In this document: positions 1 to 5,446 of the stretch, piece after piece
Layout of the letters: every line of letters starts with the position of its first letter
How positions within the stretch are numbered: the first letter of the stretch is position 1
Source: Halobacteria archaeon
Lineage (GTDB): Bacteria; Pseudomonadota; Gammaproteobacteria; UBA9214
NCBI GenBank assembly: GCA_013041945.1
Contig: JABDRC010000155.1
Span: forward strand, 1 to 5,446
Reading direction: 5' to 3'
Length of the DNA: 5,446 nt
Notes under the pieces: model-generated
Told to the model about the DNA's origin: nothing
Seen by the model: only the letters and a program-made list of their open reading frames with translations
Database searches by the model: none
Translations under genes and position numbers: made by a program

Positions 1-1
1 C

Positions 2-400
2 GTCGAACTGCGCGGCTGCGAGGCCACGCGCGCCATCCTGGCGGACATCAACGCGGCAACCGGGGCCGACTGGGACGAGGAATACCTGGCGCCCATCCTG
101 TCGATCCGCGTGGTGGATGACCTCGACGGCGCCATGGACCACATTGCACGACACGGGTCGAACCATACCGATGTGATCATCACCGAATCACTGTCGCGCG
201 CCCAGCGCTTTCTGCACGAGGTGGATTCCAGTTCGGTCATGGTGAATGCCTCCAGCCGCTTCGCGGACGGTTTCGAGTACGGGCTCGGTGCGGAGATCGG
301 CATCAGCACCGACAAGTTGCACGCGCGCGGCCCGGTCGGTCTGGAGGGACTGACCACCCTGAAATACATCGTCCTCGGTGACGGCCACATCCGGTCCTGA
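2..400 (+). CDS. proA: Gamma-glutamyl phosphate reductase, C-terminal part (5' end outside window)
   Basis: This is the last 132 codons of glutamate-5-semialdehyde dehydrogenase. The enzyme reduces gamma-glutamyl phosphate with NADPH in the second step of proline synthesis, in the cytoplasm. The reading frame is open from the left edge to the TGA at 398-400. It begins with the VELRG segment and contains the ProA signature VNASSRFADGFEYGLGAEIG followed by ST and, a few residues later, LHARGPVGLEGLTTLKYI. This conserved block forms the C-terminal end of the family. ProA is usually about 415-420 residues, so roughly two thirds, including the catalytic cysteine, lies upstream of the window. The C terminus ends soon after GDGHIR, as in normal full-length ProA, so the gene is cut by the window edge and shows no sign of being broken. 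It is separated from nadD by 132 bp and is probably not tightly coupled to it. Identification is by recognised motifs and is near certain. Confidence 0.96.
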   Translation, partial: VELRGCEATRAILADINAATGADWDEEYLAPILSIRVVDDLDGAMDHIARHGSNHTDVIITESLSRAQRFLHEVDSSSVMVNASSRFADGFEYGLGAEIGISTDKLHARGPVGLEGLTTLKYIVLGDGHIRS

Positions 401-532
401 TGTTGATTGCCTAAACTATTGCCACAGAGAACACAGAGCACACAGAGATATATAATTGCTGCAGCTACTATTAAACTCTGTGTGCTCTGTGCCCTCTGTG
501 GCGGGTTCTAGAATAATAATTAAACACTCTTT
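401..532. other. AT-rich proA-nadD intergenic spacer with inverted repeat
   Basis: This 132-bp spacer is the longest non-coding stretch in the window. A hand count gives about 53 G+C out of 132 (40%), far below the flanking genes. It contains the large inverted repeat at 421-502, a perfect TATAAT hexamer at 451-456 inside the repeat loop, an 8-bp palindrome GCTGCAGC at 458-465, another palindrome TTCTAGAA at 506-513, and an AT-rich run at 512-524 just before nadD. No convincing -35 element stands at 16-18 bp from either AT-rich -10-like sequence. No stem followed by a T-run is present on either strand, so neither a promoter nor an intrinsic terminator can be called firmly. By position, a promoter for the nadD-yhdP genes could lie here; that is inference. 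Confidence 0.7.
421..502. repeat. Long inverted repeat of CACAGAG heptamers (27-bp arms, 28-nt loop)
   Basis: The left arm is 421-447 and the right arm is 476-502. They are reverse complements at 25 of 27 positions, flanking a 28-nt AT-rich loop (448-475). Each arm holds three heptamers spaced exactly 9 bp apart: CACAGAG at 423, 432 and 441, and CTCTGTG at 476, 485 and 494. The two mismatches fall in one spacer dinucleotide (AA at 430-431 against CC at 492-493). In plus-strand RNA these are A-C mismatches; in minus-strand RNA they become U-G wobbles, so the minus-strand hairpin would be fully paired. No target-site duplication is visible at the outer edges and there is no T-run for an intrinsic terminator. 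From memory, similar CACAGAG-type repeats are scattered through intergenic regions of many environmental proteobacteria, which suggests a dispersed repeat family, but copy number cannot be seen here. Confidence 0.92.
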
Positions 533-1192
533 ATGATCGGTATCCTCGGTGGCACCTTCGACCCCGTACACTTCGGGCACCTGCGCCCGGCGCTGGATGT
601 AAAGCAGGCGCTCGGCCTGGACGAGGTCCGGCTCATGCCCTGTCACGTGCCGCCGCATCGTCCGCAGCCACAGGCAAGTCCGCAACAGCGTACGCAGATG
701 CTGCAAGCCGCTATCGAGGGCACCACGGGTTTCGTGGTGGACGAGCGCGAATACGAGCGCGACGGCCCTTCATATTCACTCGATACACTGAAGGCGCTGC
801 GCACGGAGCTGCCCGGCAAGACTCTGTGCCTGCTGGTCGGGATGGATGCCTTCCGCGGACTGCCCTCCTGGCACCGCTGGCGGGAGTTGCTTGACCATTG
901 CCACATCGTGGTCATGACGCGGCCGCTGGCGAAATTCCCCGACAAGGGCGAATTCGCCGAATACATCCAGCGGCATCGCACCCGCGATGCCGGCATGCTG
1001 CACGCCCGCACAGGCGGACTGCTATGGTTCCAGGAAGTGACGCAACTGGAGATTTCCGGTACCCGGCTGCGCGCCATGCTCGCTGCCGGTGAACCGGCAG
1101 ACTTTCTGTTGCCGGCGCGCGTGCTGGAAATGATTCACAATCACGGTTGGTACGGAAAAACAGATGCAGGAAAAACAGAAACAGGGCGGTGA
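533..1192 (+). CDS. nadD: Nicotinate-mononucleotide adenylyltransferase
   Basis: NadD transfers AMP from ATP to nicotinate mononucleotide, giving deamido-NAD, the step before NAD synthetase in the cytoplasmic NAD pathway. The 219-residue protein is of normal length and has the nucleotidyltransferase fold signatures: GGTFDPVHFGH at residues 6-16 (phosphate-binding loop with the HxGH-type HFGH), SYSLDTL at 80-86, GMDAF at 103-107, WHRW at 113-116 and ISGTRLR at 174-180 (the family ISxTxxR motif). The ATG at 533 is chosen because the family N terminus (M-x-x-x-L-GGTFDPVH) begins there. It lacks a Shine-Dalgarno sequence; the upstream bases are AT- and CT-rich. The usual C-terminal core ends near HNHGWY (202-207), and the remaining KTDAGKTETGR is an unusual tail made by a 15-bp tandem repeat that also carries the rsfS start. 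It overlaps rsfS by 29 nt, implying co-transcription and probably translational coupling. Confidence 0.97.
   Translation: MIGILGGTFDPVHFGHLRPALDVKQALGLDEVRLMPCHVPPHRPQPQASPQQRTQMLQAAIEGTTGFVVDEREYERDGPSYSLDTLKALRTELPGKTLCLLVGMDAFRGLPSWHRWRELLDHCHIVVMTRPLAKFPDKGEFAEYIQRHRTRDAGMLHARTGGLLWFQEVTQLEISGTRLRAMLAAGEPADFLLPARVLEMIHNHGWYGKTDAGKTETGR
1154..1183 (+). repeat. 15-bp tandem direct repeat at the nadD/rsfS overlap
   Basis: Two adjacent 15-bp units, 1154-1168 and 1169-1183, agree at 13 of 15 positions, both starting GGAAAAACAGA. The period is a multiple of three, so in the nadD frame it encodes GKTDA then GKTET, forming the tail of NadD. The first unit contains the rsfS ATG (1164-1166) and a GGA (1154-1156) seven bases upstream that could act as a weak ribosome binding site. 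In the second unit the ATG is replaced by AAA, so only one start exists. The repeat is seen directly; that it arose by duplication and shaped the overlap is inference. Confidence 0.8.
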
Positions 1193-1562
1193 ACAGAAAG
1201 CCGCTGTCCAGGCCGATGAGCTGCTGGAGATCACGCTGGCGGCTCTGGAGGACATGAAGGCAGTCGACGTTCGGGTGATCGACGTGCGCGAATTGACCAC
1301 GATAACCGATATCATGGTCGTCGCCAGCGGCACCTCGACCCGGCACCTCAAGGCAATCGCCGACAACGTGGCGCTGGAAGCGAAACAACACGGCGTCGCG
1401 GCGCTGGGCGTGGAGGGCGACAAGGGGGCGGAATGGATCCTGGTCGATCTTGCCGATGTCGTCGTCCATGTGATGATGCCGGAAATACGGGCGTTCTACG
1501 CACTGGAAAAGCTGTGGTCGGTCGGCAGCGGCGAGCCGGCACAGCAAGACGCCGAATCCTGA
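1164..1562 (+). CDS. rsfS: Ribosomal silencing factor RsfS (YbeB/Iojap family)
   Basis: RsfS binds ribosomal protein uL14 on the 50S subunit and blocks joining with 30S, lowering translation in stationary phase or starvation. The 132-residue product carries the whole family core: LLEITLAALEDMKAVDVRVI at 20-39, TDIMVVASGTSTRHLKAIAD at 48-67, and GVEGDKGAEWILVDLADVVV from 82, followed by HVMMPEIRAFYALEKLW (102-118). The last 14 residues (SVGSGEPAQQDAES) are a non-conserved polar tail. The first 17 or so residues, rich in Gln, Lys and Glu, precede the usual family start and come from the region overlapping nadD. ATG 1164 is the only reasonable start, since no in-frame ATG, GTG or TTG occurs between it and the conserved core. 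A GGA seven bases upstream is a weak binding site; the 29-nt overlap with nadD suggests coupling. rlmH follows after 12 nt, the order known in E. coli (ybeB-ybeA). Confidence 0.97.
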   Translation: MQEKQKQGGEQKAAVQADELLEITLAALEDMKAVDVRVIDVRELTTITDIMVVASGTSTRHLKAIADNVALEAKQHGVAALGVEGDKGAEWILVDLADVVVHVMMPEIRAFYALEKLWSVGSGEPAQQDAES

Positions 1563-1574
1563 CCGGCGATACGC

Positions 1575-2045
1575 ATGCGCATCCACCTGATTGCCGTCGG
1601 GACGCGCATGCCGGAGTGGGTCACCCGCGGGTACGGTGAATATGCGAAACGCATGCCGCGCGAGTGTTCCCTGCAGCTGGTGGAAATACCACCGGGCGAT
1701 CGCCGCAAGTCGCGCACCAAGGAACAGGCCCGCGGCGAAGAGGGACAACGGATGCTCGCGGCCATCCCGCGCGACTGCGAGGTCATCGCGCTGGATGTGT
1801 CGGGACGGGCATGCACGACCGCGGCACTGGCCGGGCAACTGGCCGACTGGCTGGAATCCGGGCGTGACACGGTCCTGCTGATCGGCGGACCCGACGGTCT
1901 GGCACCGGCCTGCCTGGAGCGGGCCAGCCGCCGCTGGTCGCTTTCGGAACTGACCTTTCCGCACGCACTGGTGCGGGTGATCGTTGCCGAGCAGCTGTAT
2001 CGCGCCTGGACCCTTCACCAGGGCCATCCCTATCACCGTTCGTGA
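1575..2045 (+). CDS. rlmH: 23S rRNA (pseudouridine1915-N3)-methyltransferase
   Basis: RlmH is a SPOUT-class methyltransferase that uses S-adenosylmethionine to methylate N3 of pseudouridine 1915 in helix 69 of 23S rRNA, acting on assembled 70S ribosomes. The 156-residue protein matches the usual length (155 in E. coli as I recall). The N terminus MRIHLIAVGTRMPEWV is typical and supports the ATG at 1575. The trefoil-knot cofactor site shows as LLIGGPDGL (101-109), followed by WSLSELTFPHALVRVIVAEQ (121-140) and LYRAWTLHQGHPYHR (141-155); the HPYHR ending is a hallmark of the family. It follows rsfS by 12 nt with no clear Shine-Dalgarno sequence and precedes maf by 39 nt. Both RsfS and RlmH act on the large subunit, which fits their conserved adjacency. 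No anomaly is visible. Confidence 0.98.
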   Translation: MRIHLIAVGTRMPEWVTRGYGEYAKRMPRECSLQLVEIPPGDRRKSRTKEQARGEEGQRMLAAIPRDCEVIALDVSGRACTTAALAGQLADWLESGRDTVLLIGGPDGLAPACLERASRRWSLSELTFPHALVRVIVAEQLYRAWTLHQGHPYHRS

Positions 2046-2084
2046 TATCTTAGACCTGACAACGATAACCGGGACCTTTCAGGG

Positions 2085-2669
2085 ATGGGAGACAGCACCG
2101 TAGTCTATCTCGCCTCGCGTTCGCCGCGCCGCCGGGAATTATTGCAGCAAATCGGTGTCAGTTTTGATGTCATCGATGTGGATATCGAGGAGGGCAGGTC
2201 GCAGGGTGAGGCCGCAGATGCCTACGTTGCGCGACTCGCGCTGGAGAAGGCGCGCGCCGGACGTGATGCCCTGCCGGGAGACCGGGTGCTGCCGGTGCTG
2301 GGGGCCGATACCGCCGTCGTGGCCGGAGACAGTGTCCTCGGTAAACCGCATGACCGGGACGCCGCCGACGCCATGCTCGCACTGCTCTCCGGACGCACAC
2401 ACCGGGTACTGACGGCCGTTGCGCTGGTCGCGGATGGCGAGGCGGTCAGGACCAGTTCAAGTAACGTGACATTTCGCACGCTAACCGGGAGTGAGCGTGC
2501 GGCATACTGGGCCACAGGCGAGCCTGCAGACAAGGCCGGCGGGTATGCCATACAGGGACTCGCTGCCGTCTTTATCAGCCGGATCGAGGGCAGTTACTCG
2601 GGGGTCATGGGGCTGCCCCTGTATGAAACTGCCGCCCTGCTGCAGGCATCCGGCATAAACATCATTTAA
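2085..2669 (+). CDS. maf: Maf-family nucleoside triphosphate pyrophosphatase (YhdE-like)
   Basis: Maf proteins hydrolyse nucleoside triphosphates to monophosphates and pyrophosphate. The YhdE branch prefers dTTP, UTP and modified pyrimidine nucleotides, and is thought to keep such nucleotides out of nucleic acids and to affect septum formation. The 194-residue product has the substrate-loop motif LASRSPRRRELL (9-20), the ARLALEKA helix (49-56), VLGADT (71-76, with the expected catalytic Asp 75), GKPHD (86-90), DKAGGYAIQGLAA (149-161) and GSYSGVMGLPLYET (169-182). The YAIQG sequence fits the YhdE branch better than the YceF branch (which has a different sequence after DKAG); this assignment is from memory of the families. 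The ATG at 2085 is preceded directly by AGGG, too close to act as a normal Shine-Dalgarno site, with a weaker GGGA further upstream. The next gene, rng, starts 24 nt downstream, as in the enterobacterial yhdE-rng order. Confidence 0.96.
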   Translation: MGDSTVVYLASRSPRRRELLQQIGVSFDVIDVDIEEGRSQGEAADAYVARLALEKARAGRDALPGDRVLPVLGADTAVVAGDSVLGKPHDRDAADAMLALLSGRTHRVLTAVALVADGEAVRTSSSNVTFRTLTGSERAAYWATGEPADKAGGYAIQGLAAVFISRIEGSYSGVMGLPLYETAALLQASGINII

Positions 2670-2693
2670 TAACGGCCACGTAAACGGACGCGC

Positions 2694-4163
2694 ATGAGCG
2701 AAGAAATCCTGATCAATGTGACACCCAGGGAAACACGTGTTGCCATGGTGGAAAACGGCGTGCTGCAGGAAATATTCATCGAGCGGGCAGCCCGCCGCGG
2801 TATCGTCGGTAATGTCTACAAGGGGCAGGTGTGCCGTGTACTGCCGGGCATGCAGGCCGCGTTCGTGGATATCGGCCTGGAGCGGGCGGCGTTCCTGCAC
2901 GCGTCCGATGCCGGTTCGCGCAATCTCGAGGGCGAGACAAACGGCAACGGCAGCCAGAGCGACATTACCGAGTTGTTGCACGAGGGACAGGAGCTGTCTG
3001 TGCAGGTCATCAAGGACCCGCTGGGCACCAAGGGTGCCCGACTGACCACGCAAATAACCATACCTTCACGTTATCTGGTGCTGATACCCGAGGTCGGCAA
3101 CGTGGGTATCTCGCAGAGGATCGATAGCGAAGCGGAGCGGGTACGCCTGCGTGACATCATTCAGCTGTTCATGACCGAACAGTCCGGTAGTGGTTACATC
3201 GCGCGTACCGCTGCCGACGGGGCCAGCACCGACGCGTTGCGGGCCGATATGCTGTTCCTGCAGAAGCTCTGGCAGTCGATTGCCGGGAAGGAACTGACGG
3301 CACCGGCCGGTACGCTGGTATACGGCGACCTGCCGCTGACGATTCGCGTAATGCGCGACATGCTGGATGACAATATCGAGCGTGTACGCATTGACTCGCG
3401 CGAGGCCTACCAGCGCGCCATCACGTTCTGCGACCAGTTCATGCCCGACATGCGCACGCAGGTCGAGTATTACCCGGGCGAGCGTCCGATCTTCGATATT
3501 TACGGTGTCGAGGACGAGATCCAGAAAGCGCTGGAACGCAAGGTGCAGCTCAAGTCCGGCGGTTATGTCATCCTCGACCAGACCGAGGCGATGACCACGG
3601 CCGATGTCAATACCGGCGGTTATGTGGGGCACCGCAACCAGGAAGAAACCATTTTCAAAACCAACCTGGAAGCGGCCCAGGCGATCGCGCGCCAGCTGCG
3701 CCTGCGCAACCTGGGCGGCATCATCATCATCGATTTCATCGATATGCAGGTCGAGGAGCACAAGCGGCAGGTACTGCGCGCACTGGAAAAGTGCCTGGAA
3801 AAGGACCACGCCAAGACGCACATCACCGAGGTGTCTTCACTGGGGCTGGTCGAGATGACGCGCAAGCGCACCAGCGAGAGCCTGGAGCACGTCATGTGCG
3901 AGACCTGCCCGACCTGCGGCGGGCGTGCCTCGCTGAAAACGGCCGAGACGGCCTGCTATGAAATTTTTCGCGAGATCCTGCGCGAATCACGCCAGTTCGA
4001 TACCGAGCAGCTGCTGGTGCTGGCCTCGCAGGAAGTCGTCGATCTGCTGATCGACGAGGAATCGGACAGCCTTGCGGAACTGGAAGCCTTCATCGGCAAG
4101 CCCATCAAGTTCCAGGTCGAAACCCTGTATACACAGGAGCAATATGACGTAGTGCCGCTCTGA
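2694..4163 (+). CDS. rng: Ribonuclease G
   Basis: RNase G is an endoribonuclease of the RNase E/G family that matures the 5' end of 16S rRNA and cuts selected mRNAs, preferring 5'-monophosphorylated substrates. The 489-residue protein equals the E. coli length as I recall it and has no C-terminal scaffold, which marks it as RNase G and not RNase E. It starts MSEEILINVTPRETRVAM. An S1 RNA-binding domain spans about 36-120 (GIVGNVYKGQVCRVLPGMQA, AAFLHASD, VIKDPLGTKGARLTTQ). The DNase I-like catalytic domain shows LKSGGYVILDQTEAMTTADV from 286 with Asp 304, and GGIIIIDFIDM at 341-351 with Asp 347, the two metal-binding aspartates. The CPTC zinc-link cysteines are 405 and 408. The end, LYTQEQYDVVPL, resembles the E. 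coli ending. A Gly/Asn/Ser-rich stretch (79-88) lies in the S1 domain, a variable-length loop in the family. It follows maf by 24 nt, with only a weak GGA before the start. Confidence 0.98.
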   Translation: MSEEILINVTPRETRVAMVENGVLQEIFIERAARRGIVGNVYKGQVCRVLPGMQAAFVDIGLERAAFLHASDAGSRNLEGETNGNGSQSDITELLHEGQELSVQVIKDPLGTKGARLTTQITIPSRYLVLIPEVGNVGISQRIDSEAERVRLRDIIQLFMTEQSGSGYIARTAADGASTDALRADMLFLQKLWQSIAGKELTAPAGTLVYGDLPLTIRVMRDMLDDNIERVRIDSREAYQRAITFCDQFMPDMRTQVEYYPGERPIFDIYGVEDEIQKALERKVQLKSGGYVILDQTEAMTTADVNTGGYVGHRNQEETIFKTNLEAAQAIARQLRLRNLGGIIIIDFIDMQVEEHKRQVLRALEKCLEKDHAKTHITEVSSLGLVEMTRKRTSESLEHVMCETCPTCGGRASLKTAETACYEIFREILRESRQFDTEQLLVLASQEVVDLLIDEESDSLAELEAFIGKPIKFQVETLYTQEQYDVVPL

Positions 4164-4189
4164 CCAGGTAGCCGCGACCGCTTCTTTCC

Positions 4190-5446
4190 ATGCTGAAACG
4201 ATCCCTTCACATTGTCTGGCTGCTGACGGTTGCGACCCTGTTTGTCATTGCCGTTGCACTCACGGCGGCGCGCCTGTGGGTCCCGTCACTGGCCGACTAC
4301 CGGCAAGACGTGGAGCGGGCCGCCGGCGAGGCACTGGGCCGCGAGGTCACGGTCGGGCGCATGCAGGCCACCTGGCGCGGTTTGCATCCGGTGCTCAAGC
4401 TCAGGAATGTCGTCCTGCGGCAGCCGGAATCGGCCGAACAGGGCTTCGCTGTCGATGAAATCTGGCTGCGACTGGATGTCGGTCATTACCTGCGCCACCG
4501 CGAAGTGAGCTTTGCCGGCATCGCTGTCATCGGTGCCGAACTGGAGCTGGTTCGCGACGAGAGCGGCAGTCTGTACGTGGAGCAGTTCAGGGACCTCGGG
4601 CCCGGTGGCGAGGGCAGCGGTCTCGATACCCTCGCCGGCATGGGACGCCTGGCGCTGCACGACTCCGTTATCACGTTCAGGGATGAACAGACCGGACATG
4701 CGCCGCGACGCTTTTCCAAGGTCTTGCTGTCGCTCGCCAATAATGATGATGAACACCGGTTGACCGGGCATGCCTGGCTGCCGGGGGACATCGGCTACCG
4801 GCTGGAACTGGATGCCCTGTTCACCGGCAGCGAGCCGGATATGGGCACCTGGCGGGGACGCGCCTATATCAAGGGGCAGCAGCTGTCCCTGCCGTCCCTC
4901 CTGCAATACTGGCAACCGGAAGCGGTGGTGCGCGGCATTGTCGATTTGCGGCTATGGGTTGATGTGGAGGCCGGTCATGTCGCTGCCGTCAGCAGTGAGC
5001 TGGATATGCACGACCTGTATGCCAAACGCGCGGCCGGTGACCGGCAACATGTGTTCAGCGCGGACACGCTGGGTCTCCGGCTGGGCTGGCAGCAGGCGGA
5101 CGGGGACTGGAAGGCCGTGTTGCAGGTATTGTCGGCACAACAGGCGGACCGGCAGTGGGTGCCGTTCAATGTGTCCATCGCGGGTACAACGGTCGATGAG
5201 TCGCGGCACCTGCGTATCAGTGCCGCGCAGCTGGTCCTGGACGACCTGTGGCAACTGCTGCCTGCCGTTCCTGGCCTGGATACGACACGCTTCGGTGAAC
5301 TGGCTGCCCTGAAGCCGACCGGCATACTCGACGAGCTCGATGTCCTGCTGTTGCGCAACGTTGACGCGATGCAGGTCGACGGCATTTTCGCCCGCTTCAG
5401 TGAACTCGGGGTGGCGGAAACCGCGACAACACCTTACCTGGCCGGC
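4190..5446 (+). CDS. yhdP: YhdP family AsmA-like membrane protein, N-terminal part (3' end outside window)
   Basis: The frame is open for exactly 419 codons from the ATG at 4190 to the right edge. An in-frame TAG at 4169-4171 with no other start between them fixes the start, 26 nt after rng; no Shine-Dalgarno sequence is evident. The N terminus MLKRSLHIVWLLTVATLFVI continues hydrophobic to about residue 27, giving one inner-membrane anchor with the rest in the periplasm. Family hallmarks follow: VGRMQATWRGLHPVLKLRNV (55-74), FAVDEIWLRLDV (86-97), FAGIAVIGAELELVRDESGS (108-127) and LALHDSVITFRDE (154-166), which match the start of E. coli YhdP in pattern. From there on it is a low-complexity beta-type repeat typical of AsmA-like proteins. 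YhdP is usually about 1,250-1,300 residues, so about a third is present. YhdP, TamB and YdbH are implicated in moving phospholipids from inner to outer membrane. The position directly after rng matches E. coli and strengthens the call. Confidence 0.93.
   Translation, partial: MLKRSLHIVWLLTVATLFVIAVALTAARLWVPSLADYRQDVERAAGEALGREVTVGRMQATWRGLHPVLKLRNVVLRQPESAEQGFAVDEIWLRLDVGHYLRHREVSFAGIAVIGAELELVRDESGSLYVEQFRDLGPGGEGSGLDTLAGMGRLALHDSVITFRDEQTGHAPRRFSKVLLSLANNDDEHRLTGHAWLPGDIGYRLELDALFTGSEPDMGTWRGRAYIKGQQLSLPSLLQYWQPEAVVRGIVDLRLWVDVEAGHVAAVSSELDMHDLYAKRAAGDRQHVFSADTLGLRLGWQQADGDWKAVLQVLSAQQADRQWVPFNVSIAGTTVDESRHLRISAAQLVLDDLWQLLPAVPGLDTTRFGELAALKPTGILDELDVLLLRNVDAMQVDGIFARFSELGVAETATTPYLAG

Noticed and set aside
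421..502. Transposon or IS end, or a MITE with target-site duplication
   Set aside because: No transposase fragment is near and the bases flanking the arms (CTATT before, GGGTT after) do not form a direct repeat, so insertion cannot be shown.
421..520. Intrinsic terminator for proA using the inverted repeat
   Set aside because: The stem is long and mostly paired, but no run of T follows it on the plus strand (GGGTTCTAG) or beyond the left arm on the minus strand, and the 28-nt loop is large.
416..706. Minus-strand open frame across the inverted repeat, with a TEG-TEH-TEF repeat in its translation
   Set aside because: The repeat residues come only from the 9-bp heptamer period and the rest is antisense to nadD. 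It is a product of the repeat and not a gene.
912..2036. Long minus-strand open frame (374 codons) antisense to nadD, rsfS and rlmH
   Set aside because: It runs opposite three well-identified genes, has no recognisable domain, is rich in Arg, Gly, His and Gln as expected for a GC-rich shadow frame, and has no upstream signals.
2055..2083. Possible small hairpin CCTGA/TCAGG before maf
   Set aside because: It has only a 5-bp stem with a 19-nt loop, which is expected by chance; no T-run or conserved context is present.
3066..3821. Minus-strand open frame (251 codons) antisense to rng
   Set aside because: It is a shadow of the strongly conserved RNase G frame, without any family motif of its own.
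4770..5312. Plus-strand open frame of 180 codons and a minus-strand one at 4286-4915, both inside the yhdP region
   Set aside because: The continuous frame from 4190 has a membrane anchor and YhdP motifs and covers both. The alternatives are rich in Cys, Arg, Ser, Pro or Gln in shadow fashion.
1..5446. Undescribed defence, toxin-antitoxin, CRISPR or secondary-metabolite system
   Set aside because: Every coding region from edge to edge is accounted for by a known housekeeping family and only one spacer exceeds 40 bp, so there is no room for such a system here.

Overview
The window looks like a chromosomal housekeeping segment from a Gram-negative proteobacterium, most likely a free-living gammaproteobacterium of moderately high GC (coding regions look about 60% GC by eye). 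The proteins resemble the enterobacterial ones closely: the RNase G is 489 residues, the same length as I recall for the E. coli enzyme. The order maf-rng-yhdP is the one I recall from E. coli (yhdE-rng-yhdP). Class and species are inference; no rRNA or species marker is present.

Layout, all on the plus strand. Positions 1-400 hold the C-terminal third of proA (proline synthesis). Positions 401-532 are an AT-rich spacer (about 40% GC by hand count) dominated by a large inverted repeat, each arm built from three CACAGAG/CTCTGTG heptamers in 9-bp register. Then follow nadD (533-1192), rsfS (1164-1562, overlapping nadD by 29 nt), rlmH (1575-2045), maf (2085-2669), rng (2694-4163) and the first 419 codons of a yhdP-like gene (4190 to the right edge, still open). 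Gaps from nadD onward are 39 nt or less, so nadD-rsfS-rlmH-maf-rng-yhdP is probably one operon. The spacer before nadD is the only place with room for a sizeable regulatory region.

How the genes fit together: NadD makes the NAD dinucleotide. RsfS and RlmH both act on the large ribosomal subunit (silencing it, and methylating 23S rRNA). Maf clears non-canonical nucleotides, RNase G matures 16S rRNA and degrades mRNA, and YhdP is an inner-membrane-anchored AsmA-like protein linked to phospholipid delivery to the outer membrane. In E. coli these genes lie in two separate clusters (nadD/rsfS/rlmH and yhdE/rng/yhdP); here they are contiguous, without mrdA/rodA or mreBCD between them.

I found no mobile-element gene, CRISPR array, tRNA, rRNA or defence/toxin system, and no credible undescribed system. 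The two features most worth a second look are the heptamer inverted repeat upstream of nadD and a 15-bp in-frame tandem duplication at the nadD/rsfS junction that carries the rsfS start codon.
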